This document shows, piece after piece, positions 36,924 to 46,217 of a stretch of DNA of 64,000 nt; position 1 is the first letter of the stretch, and every line of letters begins with the position of its first letter. The notes under the pieces were generated by a model. It had not been told where the DNA came from and made no database searches. It saw only the letters and a program-made list of their open reading frames with translations. A program made the position numbers and the translations under genes. Source of the DNA: Blautia faecis (GTDB taxonomy: Bacteria; Bacillota; Clostridia; Lachnospirales; Lachnospiraceae); the NCBI RefSeq assembly GCF_020554845.1, contig NZ_JAJCIA010000007.1, positions 62,001 to 126,000 on the forward strand. Direction: 5' to 3'.

Positions 36924-37103
36924 ATGAGCGAACTGCGCAGACTGATGAGAGAATTTTTGTGGGAAGAAGATGCTGTAGGCGTTGTGGAAATTATTCTGAT
37001 CCTTGTAGTTCTTATTGCACTGGTCATGATTTTTAAAGACCAGTTGACCAGTCTTGTGAAGAATATTCTGTCAAAGATCACAAAGCAAAGTAATTCTATT
37101 TAA
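36924..37103 (+). CDS. Flp1-like pilin
   Basis: A 59-residue class IVb pilin candidate: charged leader ending EEDA, then VGVVEIILILVVLIALVMIF with Glu at +5 of the mature form. The predicted -1 residue is Ala, where related Flp1 pilins have Gly. Strong GGAGG site. Likely the main pilus subunit. Confidence 0.82.
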   Translation: MSELRRLMREFLWEEDAVGVVEIILILVVLIALVMIFKDQLTSLVKNILSKITKQSNSI

Positions 37104-37147
37104 ATGATTTCCAACTAACAAAATGATTTGAAAAGGAGAGGTGCGCC

Positions 37148-38647
37148 ATGGTAAAAAGAGGAAGTATTACTGTTTTTCTGGCCTTAACCCTTGGACTTAT
37201 TCTGTCCCTGCTGAGCTCAGGACTCGAGTCAGCAAGAATGGCTGCGGCCAGAACTCAGATTTTGAATGGGATGGATATTGGACTGTATTCTTTATTTGGA
37301 CAATATGACAAGTCCCTTTTAAAGGATTTTGACTTGTTCGCTGTTGACGGAGCCTGTGGGGGAAAGGAAATGAATCTGGCCTCTATATATGATAATCTGG
37401 AATCTTATATGAAGCCTGTGATGAAGCAAAATAGTCAGAAATTGTCAGTACAGCAGGGTGGCATTTCCGGTTATCTTCTGATGACAGATTCAGAAGGTGA
37501 AGTCTTTTATCAGCAGGCAGTCCAATACATGAAAGAAACTCTTGGAAGCCATGGGGCAAAGCTCCTTTTAAACAAAATTCAAGATATGCAGAAAAAGACA
37601 ATTGAAGCGGAGCGACAAGGCAATGAGATAGAAAGTAAAGGAACCATTGAAAATTATGAAAGTGAAATGGATACTGCACAACAAAAAAGTCAGGCTTTGC
37701 TGGAAGAAAAAAAGAAACAGGAACAGCAGAATGGGCAGGATGGGTTTACAGATGGGAAAATGCTTCCGTCTGTGACAGAAAAGAATCCTCCTGCAAAAGT
37801 TGAAAATCCTATTCCAGTAATTCGAAAAGTACGAAAAATGGGACTTCTGGATCTGGTTCTCCCTTTTGGAAAAGAAGTTTCTGACAAAAAGGTAAAAACT
37901 AAAGAATTGGTTTCAGGAAGAAAACTTGAAACAGGATTGGCAATGGAGGATTCCGTAAAAGCAGATGGAAGTATGCTCTCCCAGGTTTTGTATCAGCAAT
38001 ATCTCATGGAAAAACTGGGAAACTATATAGAACCAGGAAAGAGCGGCTTGCGCTATCAGATTGAGTACATTATTGGAAAGAAAAACAGTGATGAGGCAAA
38101 TTTGAAAGATGTAGCGAAAAAACTTTTGATGGTTCGGGAAGGACTTAATGTTGCATATCTGGTTTCAGATGCGCTTATGATGGGACAGATTCATGCCATG
38201 GCAGCGGCAATTGCAGCCGCATTTCTTATTCCACCGGCAGTTGTGGTGATTGAAGGTGCGCTGATCCTATGCTGGGCTTTTGCTGAAAGCATTCTGGATG
38301 TAAGAGAGCTATTTGCCGGCGGAAAAGTGCCTTTAACTAAGAATGCCTCTAACTGGCAGCTGTCGCTGCAGGGGCTGCCGGCATTGGTAGATAAGTTGGA
38401 TACGGACAGGCAAAACGATGTAAACGGGTTATCCTATGAGGATTATTTGCAGATATTTTTATTGACAACTTCAAAGGCGCAAAAAGTTAAAGGGGGTATG
38501 GATATGATTGAAAGTTCGTTTCGGGAGATGGAAGACTGGAATGAATTTTGTCTGGATCATTGCATTACTGCACTGGAGGCTTCTGTGGATGTAAAGGCAA
38601 ATAAAAGAAAAGTGTTTACCGTAACGCGGGAATATCACTATATTTAG
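37148..38647 (+). CDS. DUF5702-like pilus-associated membrane protein
   Basis: A 499-residue protein starting RGSITVFLALTLGLILSLLS, a TadG-like hydrophobic N-terminus. A long charged coiled-coil region (about 130-200, Glu/Lys/Gln-rich) and a second membrane region (AMAAAIAAAFLIPPAVVVIEG) follow. Proteins of this type occur in Tad loci of Lachnospiraceae and may form a pilus-associated scaffold. The role is inferred from context. Confidence 0.72.
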   Translation: MVKRGSITVFLALTLGLILSLLSSGLESARMAAARTQILNGMDIGLYSLFGQYDKSLLKDFDLFAVDGACGGKEMNLASIYDNLESYMKPVMKQNSQKLSVQQGGISGYLLMTDSEGEVFYQQAVQYMKETLGSHGAKLLLNKIQDMQKKTIEAERQGNEIESKGTIENYESEMDTAQQKSQALLEEKKKQEQQNGQDGFTDGKMLPSVTEKNPPAKVENPIPVIRKVRKMGLLDLVLPFGKEVSDKKVKTKELVSGRKLETGLAMEDSVKADGSMLSQVLYQQYLMEKLGNYIEPGKSGLRYQIEYIIGKKNSDEANLKDVAKKLLMVREGLNVAYLVSDALMMGQIHAMAAAIAAAFLIPPAVVVIEGALILCWAFAESILDVRELFAGGKVPLTKNASNWQLSLQGLPALVDKLDTDRQNDVNGLSYEDYLQIFLLTTSKAQKVKGGMDMIESSFREMEDWNEFCLDHCITALEASVDVKANKRKVFTVTREYHYI

Positions 38648-38700
38648 CTGGAAAATAGATTGTCTTTTGCCATATTACTATATAAGAAAGGCGCAGAAGG

Positions 38701-39525
38701 ATGCTTTCCCGGAAAGGAGATGGAAAATTGATTAAAAGAAAAAAGAGAAAAGATATACAGGCTCTAAGGAGCAGAACAAGAAGGAAGAGTTCTCTGGGAA
38801 TCCGGTCTGTCAGAAAGTCCCCGCTTTCTGTCAGAAATCTTTTCGGAAAAGTGTCTTTGTGCGCCTTTGGAAAAGAAATAAAAGAGCAGGTAAAAAAAGC
38901 CAGTCTTACGATAGAAGCGGCCTTTGCCCTTCCACTCTTTTTCTTTGGAATGGTGACAATGATACATTTTATGGATGTATACAGAATTCAGACGGAACAC
39001 TTGAGCAAACTGTGTCAGAGTGCAAAGGAAGCCGGAATGTATGCGTATGTGGTGGGAGGCGACGGAGTAGAAGAAATTACGCTTCCTGATGTTTACAAAT
39101 ACAAGCCAATTGGCGGATTGATACCGCTTCCGGTTAAATGGCAGTATAACAAGGTGAGGGTTCATGCCTGGACTGGCGTGGACAGAGGAAATGGGAATAG
39201 TGAAGAGAATGAAAAACCGGAAAATATGGTGTATGTAACGGTTTCAGGTTCGGTGTATCACAAAAAGCTGAATTGCAGTCACCTCAATCTGTCGGTTACT
39301 AAAGTGTCGGGTGGAAGTGTTTCTTCCAGACGAAATGAAAATGGAGAGAAATATCATGCATGTGAAAGCTGCAGTAGAGGGCAAGCTCCAGGAAGTACAG
39401 TTTATATCACAAAATCTGGAAACCGTTATCATAATGACAAAAATTGCAGCGGCTTGAAAAGGTCCGTACGTCTGGTAAAAGAGTCGGAAGCTGGTAATCT
39501 GCATGCATGTAAACGATGTGGTTAA
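38701..39525 (+). CDS. TadE-like pseudopilin with duplicated Cys domain
   Basis: A 274-residue protein. A very basic N-terminus of about 65 residues precedes a TadE-type segment ASLTIEAAFALPLFFFG. The extracytoplasmic C-terminus carries two copies of a small domain: VYHKKLNCSHLNLS...YHACESC and RYHNDKNCSGLKRS...LHACKRC, each YH-x4-C-x2-L ... C-x2-C, perhaps metal binding. The start may instead be the TTG at 38728, which has a better AAAGGAG site. Confidence 0.8.
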   Translation: MLSRKGDGKLIKRKKRKDIQALRSRTRRKSSLGIRSVRKSPLSVRNLFGKVSLCAFGKEIKEQVKKASLTIEAAFALPLFFFGMVTMIHFMDVYRIQTEHLSKLCQSAKEAGMYAYVVGGDGVEEITLPDVYKYKPIGGLIPLPVKWQYNKVRVHAWTGVDRGNGNSEENEKPENMVYVTVSGSVYHKKLNCSHLNLSVTKVSGGSVSSRRNENGEKYHACESCSRGQAPGSTVYITKSGNRYHNDKNCSGLKRSVRLVKESEAGNLHACKRCG

Positions 39526-39553
39526 TAAGAAGAAATGGAAGGGGAATAAAATA

Positions 39554-39964
39554 ATGGAACGAATTTGCATTCTTGCATTTCTTGGAATTAACAGTTGGAA
39601 AGATATACGTACAAGAGAAGTTTCACTTTTGTCAATTGTTGTATTTGGAATTGTGGGAATGATAAGAGCCTGCTTTCTTGGAACTGTGAGTGTGGATTTG
39701 GTATGGAATGTCTGTATGGGGGCCGCTGTGATCATGCTCAGTATTATCTCGAAAGGCGCTGTTGGGATGGGAGATGGTCTTTTATTTCTGTCGCTTGGAA
39801 CAGTACTGTCTTTTGAGGAACTTTTGTCAGCATTTTTATTGGGACTTTTTTGCTGCTGTTTTTGGGGAATTGTGGTGTTATTTCTGTCAGGAAAAGGGAA
39901 AAAGACTGAGATGCCTTTCGTTCCATTTCTTATGTTGGGATATATTGGAGGTTTGATTTATTGA
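39554..39964 (+). CDS. Second A24-type prepilin peptidase
   Basis: A 136-residue membrane protein with a first Asp in NSWKDIRTREVS and a GMGDGLLF motif (GxGD). It is shorter than the peptidase at 32.4 kb but retains both catalytic Asp positions. It sits among the TadE-like genes and may be specific to those minor pilins. Start at ATG 39554 after AAGGGG. Confidence 0.78.
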   Translation: MERICILAFLGINSWKDIRTREVSLLSIVVFGIVGMIRACFLGTVSVDLVWNVCMGAAVIMLSIISKGAVGMGDGLLFLSLGTVLSFEELLSAFLLGLFCCCFWGIVVLFLSGKGKKTEMPFVPFLMLGYIGGLIY

Positions 39965-40395
39965 AAAAGAGAATGAAAAGGGGAAGCATGACAATAGAAG
40001 CAGCACTTTTAATGCCGCTGCTTTTGTTGGTTGTGACGATAACTTTGTATTTGTTTTTTTACGTACATAATAAGGTCTGGCTCACAGCCGCGGCTTACGA
40101 AGCAGCTCTTGACGGCAGTCTGGAAACGGCACGGCCAGAAGGGAAAAGCCGTGATAAAGCATTAAAAAAAGGAAAAGAACTTGGAAACTCTGGATTTTAT
40201 GAAAGCAAAAACCTGAAACTTCAGGTCAGCGAAGGAAAAAAAGTGCAGGTAACGTATGATCTTGATATGTTTTCCTTATATGGAGGATTTAACAGTCATT
40301 TGCAGGTAAAGGGAAGTGTAAAAGTAATAAAACCGGTAACCTGGATCCGAAAAGTAAAGGGACTTTCTGAGGTGTCAAATAAGCTGAAGGGGTAA
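39961..40395 (+). CDS. TadE-like pseudopilin
   Basis: A 144-residue protein: basic start, SMTIEAALLMPLLLLVVTIT hydrophobic pseudopilin segment with Glu near +5, then a soluble domain. TTG start at 39961 overlaps the preceding stop (TTGA) after GGAGG; an ATG lies 12 bases further on. A likely minor pilin. Confidence 0.8.
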   Translation: MKKRMKRGSMTIEAALLMPLLLLVVTITLYLFFYVHNKVWLTAAAYEAALDGSLETARPEGKSRDKALKKGKELGNSGFYESKNLKLQVSEGKKVQVTYDLDMFSLYGGFNSHLQVKGSVKVIKPVTWIRKVKGLSEVSNKLKG

Positions 40396-40398
40396 AAA

Positions 40399-41853
40399 AT
40401 GAAATCAGAATATAAAAGAGATATAAATGGAAATTATCTTGTGCTGTATGAAAATGAAGAACCAGATACTTCTTCTTATCAGATGAGAATGCTGGTTGGC
40501 AATTCGATTCCATCTATTCTTAAATGCAGAGTGCAGGGAGTTGATGGACAGTTTATGGTGTGTTATGACATTACCTCCAAACAGTCTTTGCTTTCTCTTT
40601 ATGAAGAAAAGAAAATGGGTTACGAAGATCTTCAGATGATCCTGGGTGGATTTGTGCAGGTGATGGAAGATATGTCAGAATATTTGCTGAATCCATGCAG
40701 GTTAGTATTGAAGCCAGAGTATATGTATGTAGATGTGGAAAAGAGACAGATCTATTTTTGTTATCTTCCTGGATATGATGAAGATGTGAGACAGAAATTT
40801 CAGGAACTGACAGAGTATATTCTTCCGATTCTGGATCATGAAGACTCAAAGGCTGTAATGCTTGGGTATGGAATATACAGAAGAGCTTTGGAAGACAGTT
40901 TTCATTTGGAATATATAAAAAAGGAACTTTATCAGGATAGAGAGGAAATAGAAAAAACAGTTGGTTCCTCAATTTTGCAGGAATCAGGCACTATGACAGA
41001 GAAAAGGTGTAATTCAGATGGCAGTGAGAAAATTGATCTGTTTGAAAATTATGGGGAGTCAAAAGAGGAAAAGCCTCAGGAAGAACATCTGGAAGAGTTG
41101 CTTTGGGAGGAAGAATTATCTGAAAAAAAGAAAAAAGATGTTGGGGGTACGTCTAAAGGATTTTTGATTTGGTGTGTAGCAGCTGGATTTTTTGCACTGG
41201 TGGTTGTGGCCGCAGAAACACTGGGGTATCTGCCGAGGGTATCTATGCAGGTTATTCTGGGAGTGGCAGCTGGGATTATGGTAATTGGAATGTTGTGTAC
41301 CTGGGGTGTGTCCGTTATAAAGAATAAGAATTGCATCAGACATGAGAAAAAGGGACATCTGGAAATACAGAATAAAAGAGAAAATAAAAAAGTGAGTGAA
41401 GACTCAGGAAAAGATAAGGTGAACTTTAAAGATAGCATTGAAAGAAACACGACTTCAATGCAAAATACAGCAGAAGTATTGCACCAAAAAGAAAAAATAT
41501 CAATATCACAAAAAAATTGCGGCGAAACAGTGGTGTTATCTGCGAATATTGTTACTGGACCGGCAACTCTTGTAAGCCGTGAACCTGGTGAACTTGCTAC
41601 GATTTATCTTCAGAATGAACTTACGGTAATTGGAAAAATGGAGAATGCAGCGGATGCGGTGATCGAACTTCCTACAGTAAGCCGGATACACGCGAAGATA
41701 CGGAAACGGGAGGGAGAATATTATCTTACGGATTTGAATTCACGCAATGGAACATCTGTAAATGGCAAAATTTTAAAAGGGGATGAGGAATATTGCCTTC
41801 AGGATCAGGATCAGATAGACTTTGCGCAGGCCAGGTATGTGTTTCTGAAATAA
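40399..41853 (+). CDS. FHA-domain membrane protein of the Tad locus
   Basis: A 484-residue protein. The N-terminal 180 residues form a conserved soluble domain (DUF6382-like by my reading), then an acidic linker, two membrane segments (about 255-305) and a C-terminal FHA domain (about 395-484) with SRIHAKI and NSRNGTSVNG. FHA domains bind phosphothreonine, so a Ser/Thr kinase may control the pilus; no kinase is in the window. Confidence 0.82.
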   Translation: MKSEYKRDINGNYLVLYENEEPDTSSYQMRMLVGNSIPSILKCRVQGVDGQFMVCYDITSKQSLLSLYEEKKMGYEDLQMILGGFVQVMEDMSEYLLNPCRLVLKPEYMYVDVEKRQIYFCYLPGYDEDVRQKFQELTEYILPILDHEDSKAVMLGYGIYRRALEDSFHLEYIKKELYQDREEIEKTVGSSILQESGTMTEKRCNSDGSEKIDLFENYGESKEEKPQEEHLEELLWEEELSEKKKKDVGGTSKGFLIWCVAAGFFALVVVAAETLGYLPRVSMQVILGVAAGIMVIGMLCTWGVSVIKNKNCIRHEKKGHLEIQNKRENKKVSEDSGKDKVNFKDSIERNTTSMQNTAEVLHQKEKISISQKNCGETVVLSANIVTGPATLVSREPGELATIYLQNELTVIGKMENAADAVIELPTVSRIHAKIRKREGEYYLTDLNSRNGTSVNGKILKGDEEYCLQDQDQIDFAQARYVFLK

Positions 41854-41889
41854 AATAACAGATTTTAAAAATTTACCGGGTTTGATCTG

Positions 41890-41918
41890 TTGAGGTATCA
41901 GAGAAATTGTGCTATACT
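41890..41918 (+). promoter_or_regulatory. Promoter of the rhomboid gene
   Basis: TTGAGG, 17-base spacer, TATACT with an upstream TG (extended -10). Confidence 0.6.
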
Positions 41919-41983
41919 TATTCTATTATCAGAAAGTAACGAAAACAGTGTTGAAAGTAGACTGAAAATATCGAGGTGATGGC

Positions 41984-42622
41984 GTGGAAGAAATAAAAAA
42001 AGAACCAATAACGGTTCTTTTTATACTTCTGAATATATTGATATTTCTTGTTGTTGATTTTACCGGCGGATCAGAAAATACTGCTCACATGATTGAGTGT
42101 GGAGCCGCCTATCCACCGCTGATTCTTGAAAATGGAGAGATATACAGGTTATTTACCTGTATGTTTCTGCATTTTGGAATTTATCATATTGCCAATAATA
42201 TGCTTGTCCTTTTTGTACTGGGACAGCGCCTGGAACCGGTTGTAGGGAAGATTAAATTTATTTTAATTTACCTTCTTGGCGGTCTTGGTGGAAATATTTT
42301 TTCTTTTATTATGGAAATGAAATCAGCGGATTATGCAGTGTCAGCTGGTGCCTCTGGTGCCGTTTTTGCAGTAATGGGAGCAATGCTCTATGTAGTTATT
42401 CGAAATCATGGAAGAATTCAGGATATTTCCGTACGACAGATGATGATCATGGCCGGATTCTCATTGTATTTCGGTTTTACAAGTACTGGTGTAGATAATG
42501 CAGCCCATGTTGGCGGCATGGTTTGTGGATTTATCCTGGCGGCAGTTCTTTATCATCCGGGAAATTTTTCTGGCAGAACAATGTGGAAGGATGTTTCCCC
42601 ATCGGATTCAATTTCTGCATAA
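41984..42622 (+). CDS. Rhomboid-family intramembrane serine protease
   Basis: A 212-residue polytopic protease. The catalytic Ser is in GASGAVFAVMG and the His in NAAHVGGMVCG; HFGIYHIANNM provides the conserved His/Asn pair. GTG start after GAGGTGA. It has its own promoter. The 3' end overlaps the convergent kinase gene by 70 bases. Confidence 0.91.
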   Translation: MEEIKKEPITVLFILLNILIFLVVDFTGGSENTAHMIECGAAYPPLILENGEIYRLFTCMFLHFGIYHIANNMLVLFVLGQRLEPVVGKIKFILIYLLGGLGGNIFSFIMEMKSADYAVSAGASGAVFAVMGAMLYVVIRNHGRIQDISVRQMMIMAGFSLYFGFTSTGVDNAAHVGGMVCGFILAAVLYHPGNFSGRTMWKDVSPSDSISA

Positions 42623-43242
42623 ATGTTTCCGCTGTGAGCCTGGATGATCTCTCTGGTGATTGCCAGCCCCAGTCCGGTTCCACCCTCTTTGAATGTTACA
42701 AATGGAGTAAAAATTTCATTCAGCTGTGATTCCGGTATGCCGCATCCATTGTCAGTTATGACAATATGTACCCTTTGGTCACTGGAAAAAGCACATAATT
42801 TTACTTTTCCATCAGCACTGGAAATTGCTTCTGCTGCATTTCTGAGCAGATTCAGTAAAGCCTGCTTTAATTTAACGGGATCAATAAAGAGGGCAGGCAG
42901 TGAGGGCGAAATATCAGTTTTTAAGGTAATGCCCAGGTACTGGTAAGTGGGCTGGATACTGGAAATAATTTCCTTAAGATAGGCAGTAAAAGCAGTTCTT
43001 TTCCGTTCAAGTTTATGGGCATTATTGTAATCCGAAAGATTATTTAACAATTCTTTGGTATACTCCAGATTAGCTGTAATATCATTCCAGTAATCAAATG
43101 AGACAACTTCAGGATGTGTGTCTTCAATCATCTGAATCTCACTGTTAATAAGTGCTATGGGATTGCGTATCTCATGGGAAAATCGTGATAGTATCAGATG
43201 AAATTCATCCTGTTTTTTGTTTAAGATTAAATTATTTTTCAT
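42553..43242 (-). CDS. Orphan soluble histidine kinase
   Basis: A 229-residue kinase with the H box FSHEIRNPIALI, N box LLNLLRNAAEAI, and the G boxes DNGCGIPES and GGTGLGLAI. It has no membrane segment or sensor domain and no response regulator next to it. It could be a sporulation-type phosphorelay kinase or receive input from a partner. The family is certain, the role unknown. Confidence 0.9.
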   Translation of the reverse strand: MKNNLILNKKQDEFHLILSRFSHEIRNPIALINSEIQMIEDTHPEVVSFDYWNDITANLEYTKELLNNLSDYNNAHKLERKRTAFTAYLKEIISSIQPTYQYLGITLKTDISPSLPALFIDPVKLKQALLNLLRNAAEAISSADGKVKLCAFSSDQRVHIVITDNGCGIPESQLNEIFTPFVTFKEGGTGLGLAITREIIQAHSGNIYAEIESDGETSFHIVLPEKFPG

Positions 43243-43433
43243 AAGCTCACCTCAAGTGAAGTGTATCATTGAAGTGGACAAATGACAAATAAAATCGTAC
43301 TTAAAAAATCGAGATTATTCGACAGAAATAAAAAATACTGTTCCAAAAATTTTTTAAAAAATTTTGGAAAAAAATGTGATTTTCGCTATTATCAGACGTA
43401 TAATTTATATATTCTATTTGGGAGGATAAGACT

Positions 43434-43841
43434 ATGAGTGATTGTATTTTTTGCAAAATTGCAAACGGAGAGATTCCATCAGCAACATTGTATGAAGATG
43501 AAGACTTCAGAGTAATTCTGGATCTGGGTCCTGCAAGTAAAGGACATGCCTTGATCTTGCCGAAAGCGCATGCGGCTAATATCTATGAGATATCAGATGA
43601 TATGGCTGCGAAAGCAATGATTCTGGCAAAGAAAATGGCCACAAAAATGACCGAGGCGTTAAAGTGCGATGGTTTTAACATTGTACAAAATAATGGCGAA
43701 CCGGCAGGACAGACTGTTTTTCATTTTCATATGCATCTGATTCCGAGATATGAAGGAGATCAGGTGGGAATTACCTGGAAACCTGGAACTTTAACAGACG
43801 AGGTGAAAAATGAAATCCTGGAGAAATTGAAAAGCTGCTAG
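43434..43841 (+). CDS. HIT-family nucleotide hydrolase/transferase (HinT-like)
   Basis: A 135-residue histidine-triad protein. The HxHxH motif is HFHMHLIPR and the zinc-type CIFCKI is at the N-terminus. HinT proteins hydrolyse adenosine phosphoramidates. It lies 17 bases upstream of a sigma-factor gene in the same direction. Confidence 0.93.
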   Translation: MSDCIFCKIANGEIPSATLYEDEDFRVILDLGPASKGHALILPKAHAANIYEISDDMAAKAMILAKKMATKMTEALKCDGFNIVQNNGEPAGQTVFHFHMHLIPRYEGDQVGITWKPGTLTDEVKNEILEKLKSC

Positions 43842-43858
43842 AAAACGGGGTACACAAG

Positions 43859-44386
43859 ATGAATAGCGAAGAATTTAACACATTTTACAGACGGTATTAT
43901 AAAGTCTCTGTTAAAATCGCAAATGGAATTGTACAAAGCCGTTTTACAGCCGAGGATGTTACACAGGAGGTATTTTCATACTTTTACGAAATAAAAGAGA
44001 GACTGGATGCTTCCAGCGAAGAAAAGCTTCACGCATTGGTGGTATGGAAAACAACCAATAAAGGAAGGGACTACCTGAGAAAATCATATGTAAAGCGGGA
44101 AGTAATGTTTGACAATGATGTGGCTGAATTGCAGTATCGTACTACAGAAAGCGCAGAAGCGGCATTACTGGGGCTGGAAAAACAGAAATATTTATCAATG
44201 GCATTTGAAGGCCTGCGACGGAAAAATTTAATTAACTATATGATTTTTATGCGAGTTGTAATGGAAGGTGTATCTACTGAAGAAGTAGCGCGCGAATTTG
44301 GCTATACAAGAAATAATGTAAATAACAGAGTACTTAGAGCCAGAAAATGGCTTTTAGCAGAAATTTTAAGACTGGAAAAAGAGTAA
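43859..44386 (+). CDS. ECF-type RNA polymerase sigma factor
   Basis: A 175-residue sigma-70 family protein with region 2 (FTAEDVTQEVFSYFYEI) and region 4 (VSTEEVAREFGYTRNNVNNR). No anti-sigma gene is adjacent. It likely shares a transcript with the HIT gene. Confidence 0.84.
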   Translation: MNSEEFNTFYRRYYKVSVKIANGIVQSRFTAEDVTQEVFSYFYEIKERLDASSEEKLHALVVWKTTNKGRDYLRKSYVKREVMFDNDVAELQYRTTESAEAALLGLEKQKYLSMAFEGLRRKNLINYMIFMRVVMEGVSTEEVAREFGYTRNNVNNRVLRARKWLLAEILRLEKE

Positions 44387-44390
44387 AATT

Positions 44391-44425
44391 AAAAAGCATA
44401 CCTCTGTTAAATAACAGAGGTATGC
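44391..44425 (-). terminator. Intrinsic terminator of murG
   Basis: Perfect 14-base arms GCATACCTCTGTTA / TAACAGAGGTATGC; on the minus strand they are followed by TTTTTAATTTT. Confidence 0.85.
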
Positions 44426-44434
44426 AGTGTAAAA

Positions 44435-45499
44435 TCAGGAATGAATACATTCTTCAATGAGATTCACAATATGCTGAATAGAATTTAAGTTTTTGCCTGC
44501 AGACATAGCCGCAATATATTTATTACGTTCCTGATAGAGTTTGCGGATTGCCTCTAAGAGAGACGCTTCTGTAATCTCTTCCTCCTCCAGTACCATACTG
44601 TAACCCTGGCGCTCGAAGGAGCGGGCATTGAGAATCTGATCACCGCGGCTTGCCTTTGCGGACAATGGAATTAAGAGATTTGGCTTTGAAAGTGCGGCAA
44701 GTTCACAGATAGCATTAGCTCCTGCACGGGAGATTACTACATCTGCCAATGCAAACATGTCAGGAAGCTGTTCCTGAACATATTCATATTGGACATAACC
44801 TGTCAGCTGGATACTTTCATCCGTTTTTCCCTTGCCGCAAATATGAATAACCTGGAATTCTTTCAGCAGTTCAGGAAGAATTTTTCGTACATTTTCGTTT
44901 ACAGAAGCAGCACCCAGACTGCCGCCAATTACCAAAAGAACTGGTTTATCTGAAGTAAAACCACAATATGCGCGAGCGTGTTCTTTATTACCATGGAGAA
45001 GCTCCTGACGAATAGGAGTACCTGTAAGAACTGCCTTATCTTTTGGAAGATTATTTACAGTTTCTGGAAAGTTACAGCAGACTTTTGTGGCGGAAGAAAG
45101 GCAAAGCTTATTAGCAAGTCCCGGAGTCATATCAGATTCATGAATGATTGCCGGAATGTGGCGTTTGCCTGCGGCAATTACCACTGGTACTGTTACGAAG
45201 CCACCTTTGGAAAATACTACATCAGGCTTTAATTTTTTCATAAGACTTTTAGCCTGAAAATAGCCTTTTATAACGCGAAATGGATCTGAAAAGTTTTTCA
45301 AATCAAAATATCGTCTTAATTTACCGGAAGCAATTCCATAGTAAGGAATACCAAGCTCCTCAATAAGCTGTTTTTCAATACCATTGTAGGAGCCGATGTA
45401 AGAAATTTTATAACTTTTTTCCTGTAAAGCGGGAATCAGAGCAATATTCGGGGTAACATGTCCGGCAGTACCACCGCCGGTAAGGATAATATGCTTCAT
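44435..45499 (-). CDS. murG: UDP-GlcNAc--lipid I N-acetylglucosaminyltransferase MurG
   Basis: A 354-residue GT28 enzyme that makes lipid II at the inner membrane. The motifs are [11 protein letters not shown] at the N-terminus, [23 protein letters not shown] and [14 protein letters not shown] with the UDP-binding Glu. It is isolated from any division/cell-wall cluster, so it could be a second copy. RBS GGAGGATCC. Confidence 0.9.
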   Translation of the reverse strand: MKHIILTGGGTAGHVTPNIALIPALQEKSYKISYIGSYNGIEKQLIEELGIPYYGIASGKLRRYFDLKNFSDPFRVIKGYFQAKSLMKKLKPDVVFSKGGFVTVPVVIAAGKRHIPAIIHESDMTPGLANKLCLSSATKVCCNFPETVNNLPKDKAVLTGTPIRQELLHGNKEHARAYCGFTSDKPVLLVIGGSLGAASVNENVRKILPELLKEFQVIHICGKGKTDESIQLTGYVQYEYVQEQLPDMFALADVVISRAGANAICELAALSKPNLLIPLSAKASRGDQILNARSFERQGYSMVLEEEEITEASLLEAIRKLYQERNKYIAAMSAGKNLNSIQHIVNLIEECIHS

Positions 45500-45526
45500 A
45501 GGATCCTCCTGAATAAGTGTTTAATA

Positions 45527-45553
45527 GTTACAGTTCACTTTGTGAATAGCGAC
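45527..45553. repeat. Family A fragment
   Basis: GTTACAGTTCAC-TTT-GTGAATAGCGACC resembles the family A end joined to its own inverted arm. Confidence 0.45.
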
Positions 45554-45619
45554 CTATTTAATAAATATGAACCCCTAAAAGGGAATTGTCAAGAAAAGAA
45601 AAAAATCTGGGAGAAAAAA

Positions 45620-46162
45620 ATGAACAAAAAAAAGATAGGAGAGAAAACCGACAGTCTGTTAGAAGCTGAAATGATCAAAGAAGCAAAAATGATAGAAGAA
45701 AGTCTTCTTGGAAATGCTGCAAATGATTTTGAGATTTCGGATGAGGAACTGGATGAGGCGTATCAGCAGTTTTTAAAGAAAATGAAAGCAGAAGGCAAAC
45801 TGGATGAAGATAAAATAAATGAGGCCAATTCTGCAAAAGCTATGAATAATGATACAAAGACTGCTGAAATAGTGAAGTTTCCAGGATTCCGGAACGAGGC
45901 GTCCAAAGAGGAAAATTTAAAAGATGCTCAATCAACAGAAAGTTCAGCTGAGGAAATTGATTTTATTGCAGGATTTTCTGATAAGCTACGTCAGTTTGAA
46001 AAAGAAGAAAATAAACCCTGGTACAAATATGGAAAGGCAGCAGGGATTGCAGTTCTTGCTGCAATCGGTATTCTTGCCGGAAGTATGGCAAGCCAGGCTG
46101 ATTCAGCGAAATTTGTCAGCTCTGTTCAGCATATTATAAATAGTGAAGATGTTATGCCATAA
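45620..46162 (+). CDS. Single-pass membrane protein of unknown function
   Basis: A 180-residue protein: about 130 acidic, helix-forming cytoplasmic residues, one membrane segment (YGKAAGIAVLAAIGILAGSM, about 137-156) and a short outside tail. The inside-out layout resembles anti-sigma factors, but no ZAS motif is present. Start at ATG 45620 after GGGAG. Unknown family. Confidence 0.7.
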   Translation: MNKKKIGEKTDSLLEAEMIKEAKMIEESLLGNAANDFEISDEELDEAYQQFLKKMKAEGKLDEDKINEANSAKAMNNDTKTAEIVKFPGFRNEASKEENLKDAQSTESSAEEIDFIAGFSDKLRQFEKEENKPWYKYGKAAGIAVLAAIGILAGSMASQADSAKFVSSVQHIINSEDVMP

Positions 46163-46217
46163 AAACAGAAAAATATATGTAATATAAGTAAGAGTTCGGG
46201 TAAAAGGGGGAATCTGT

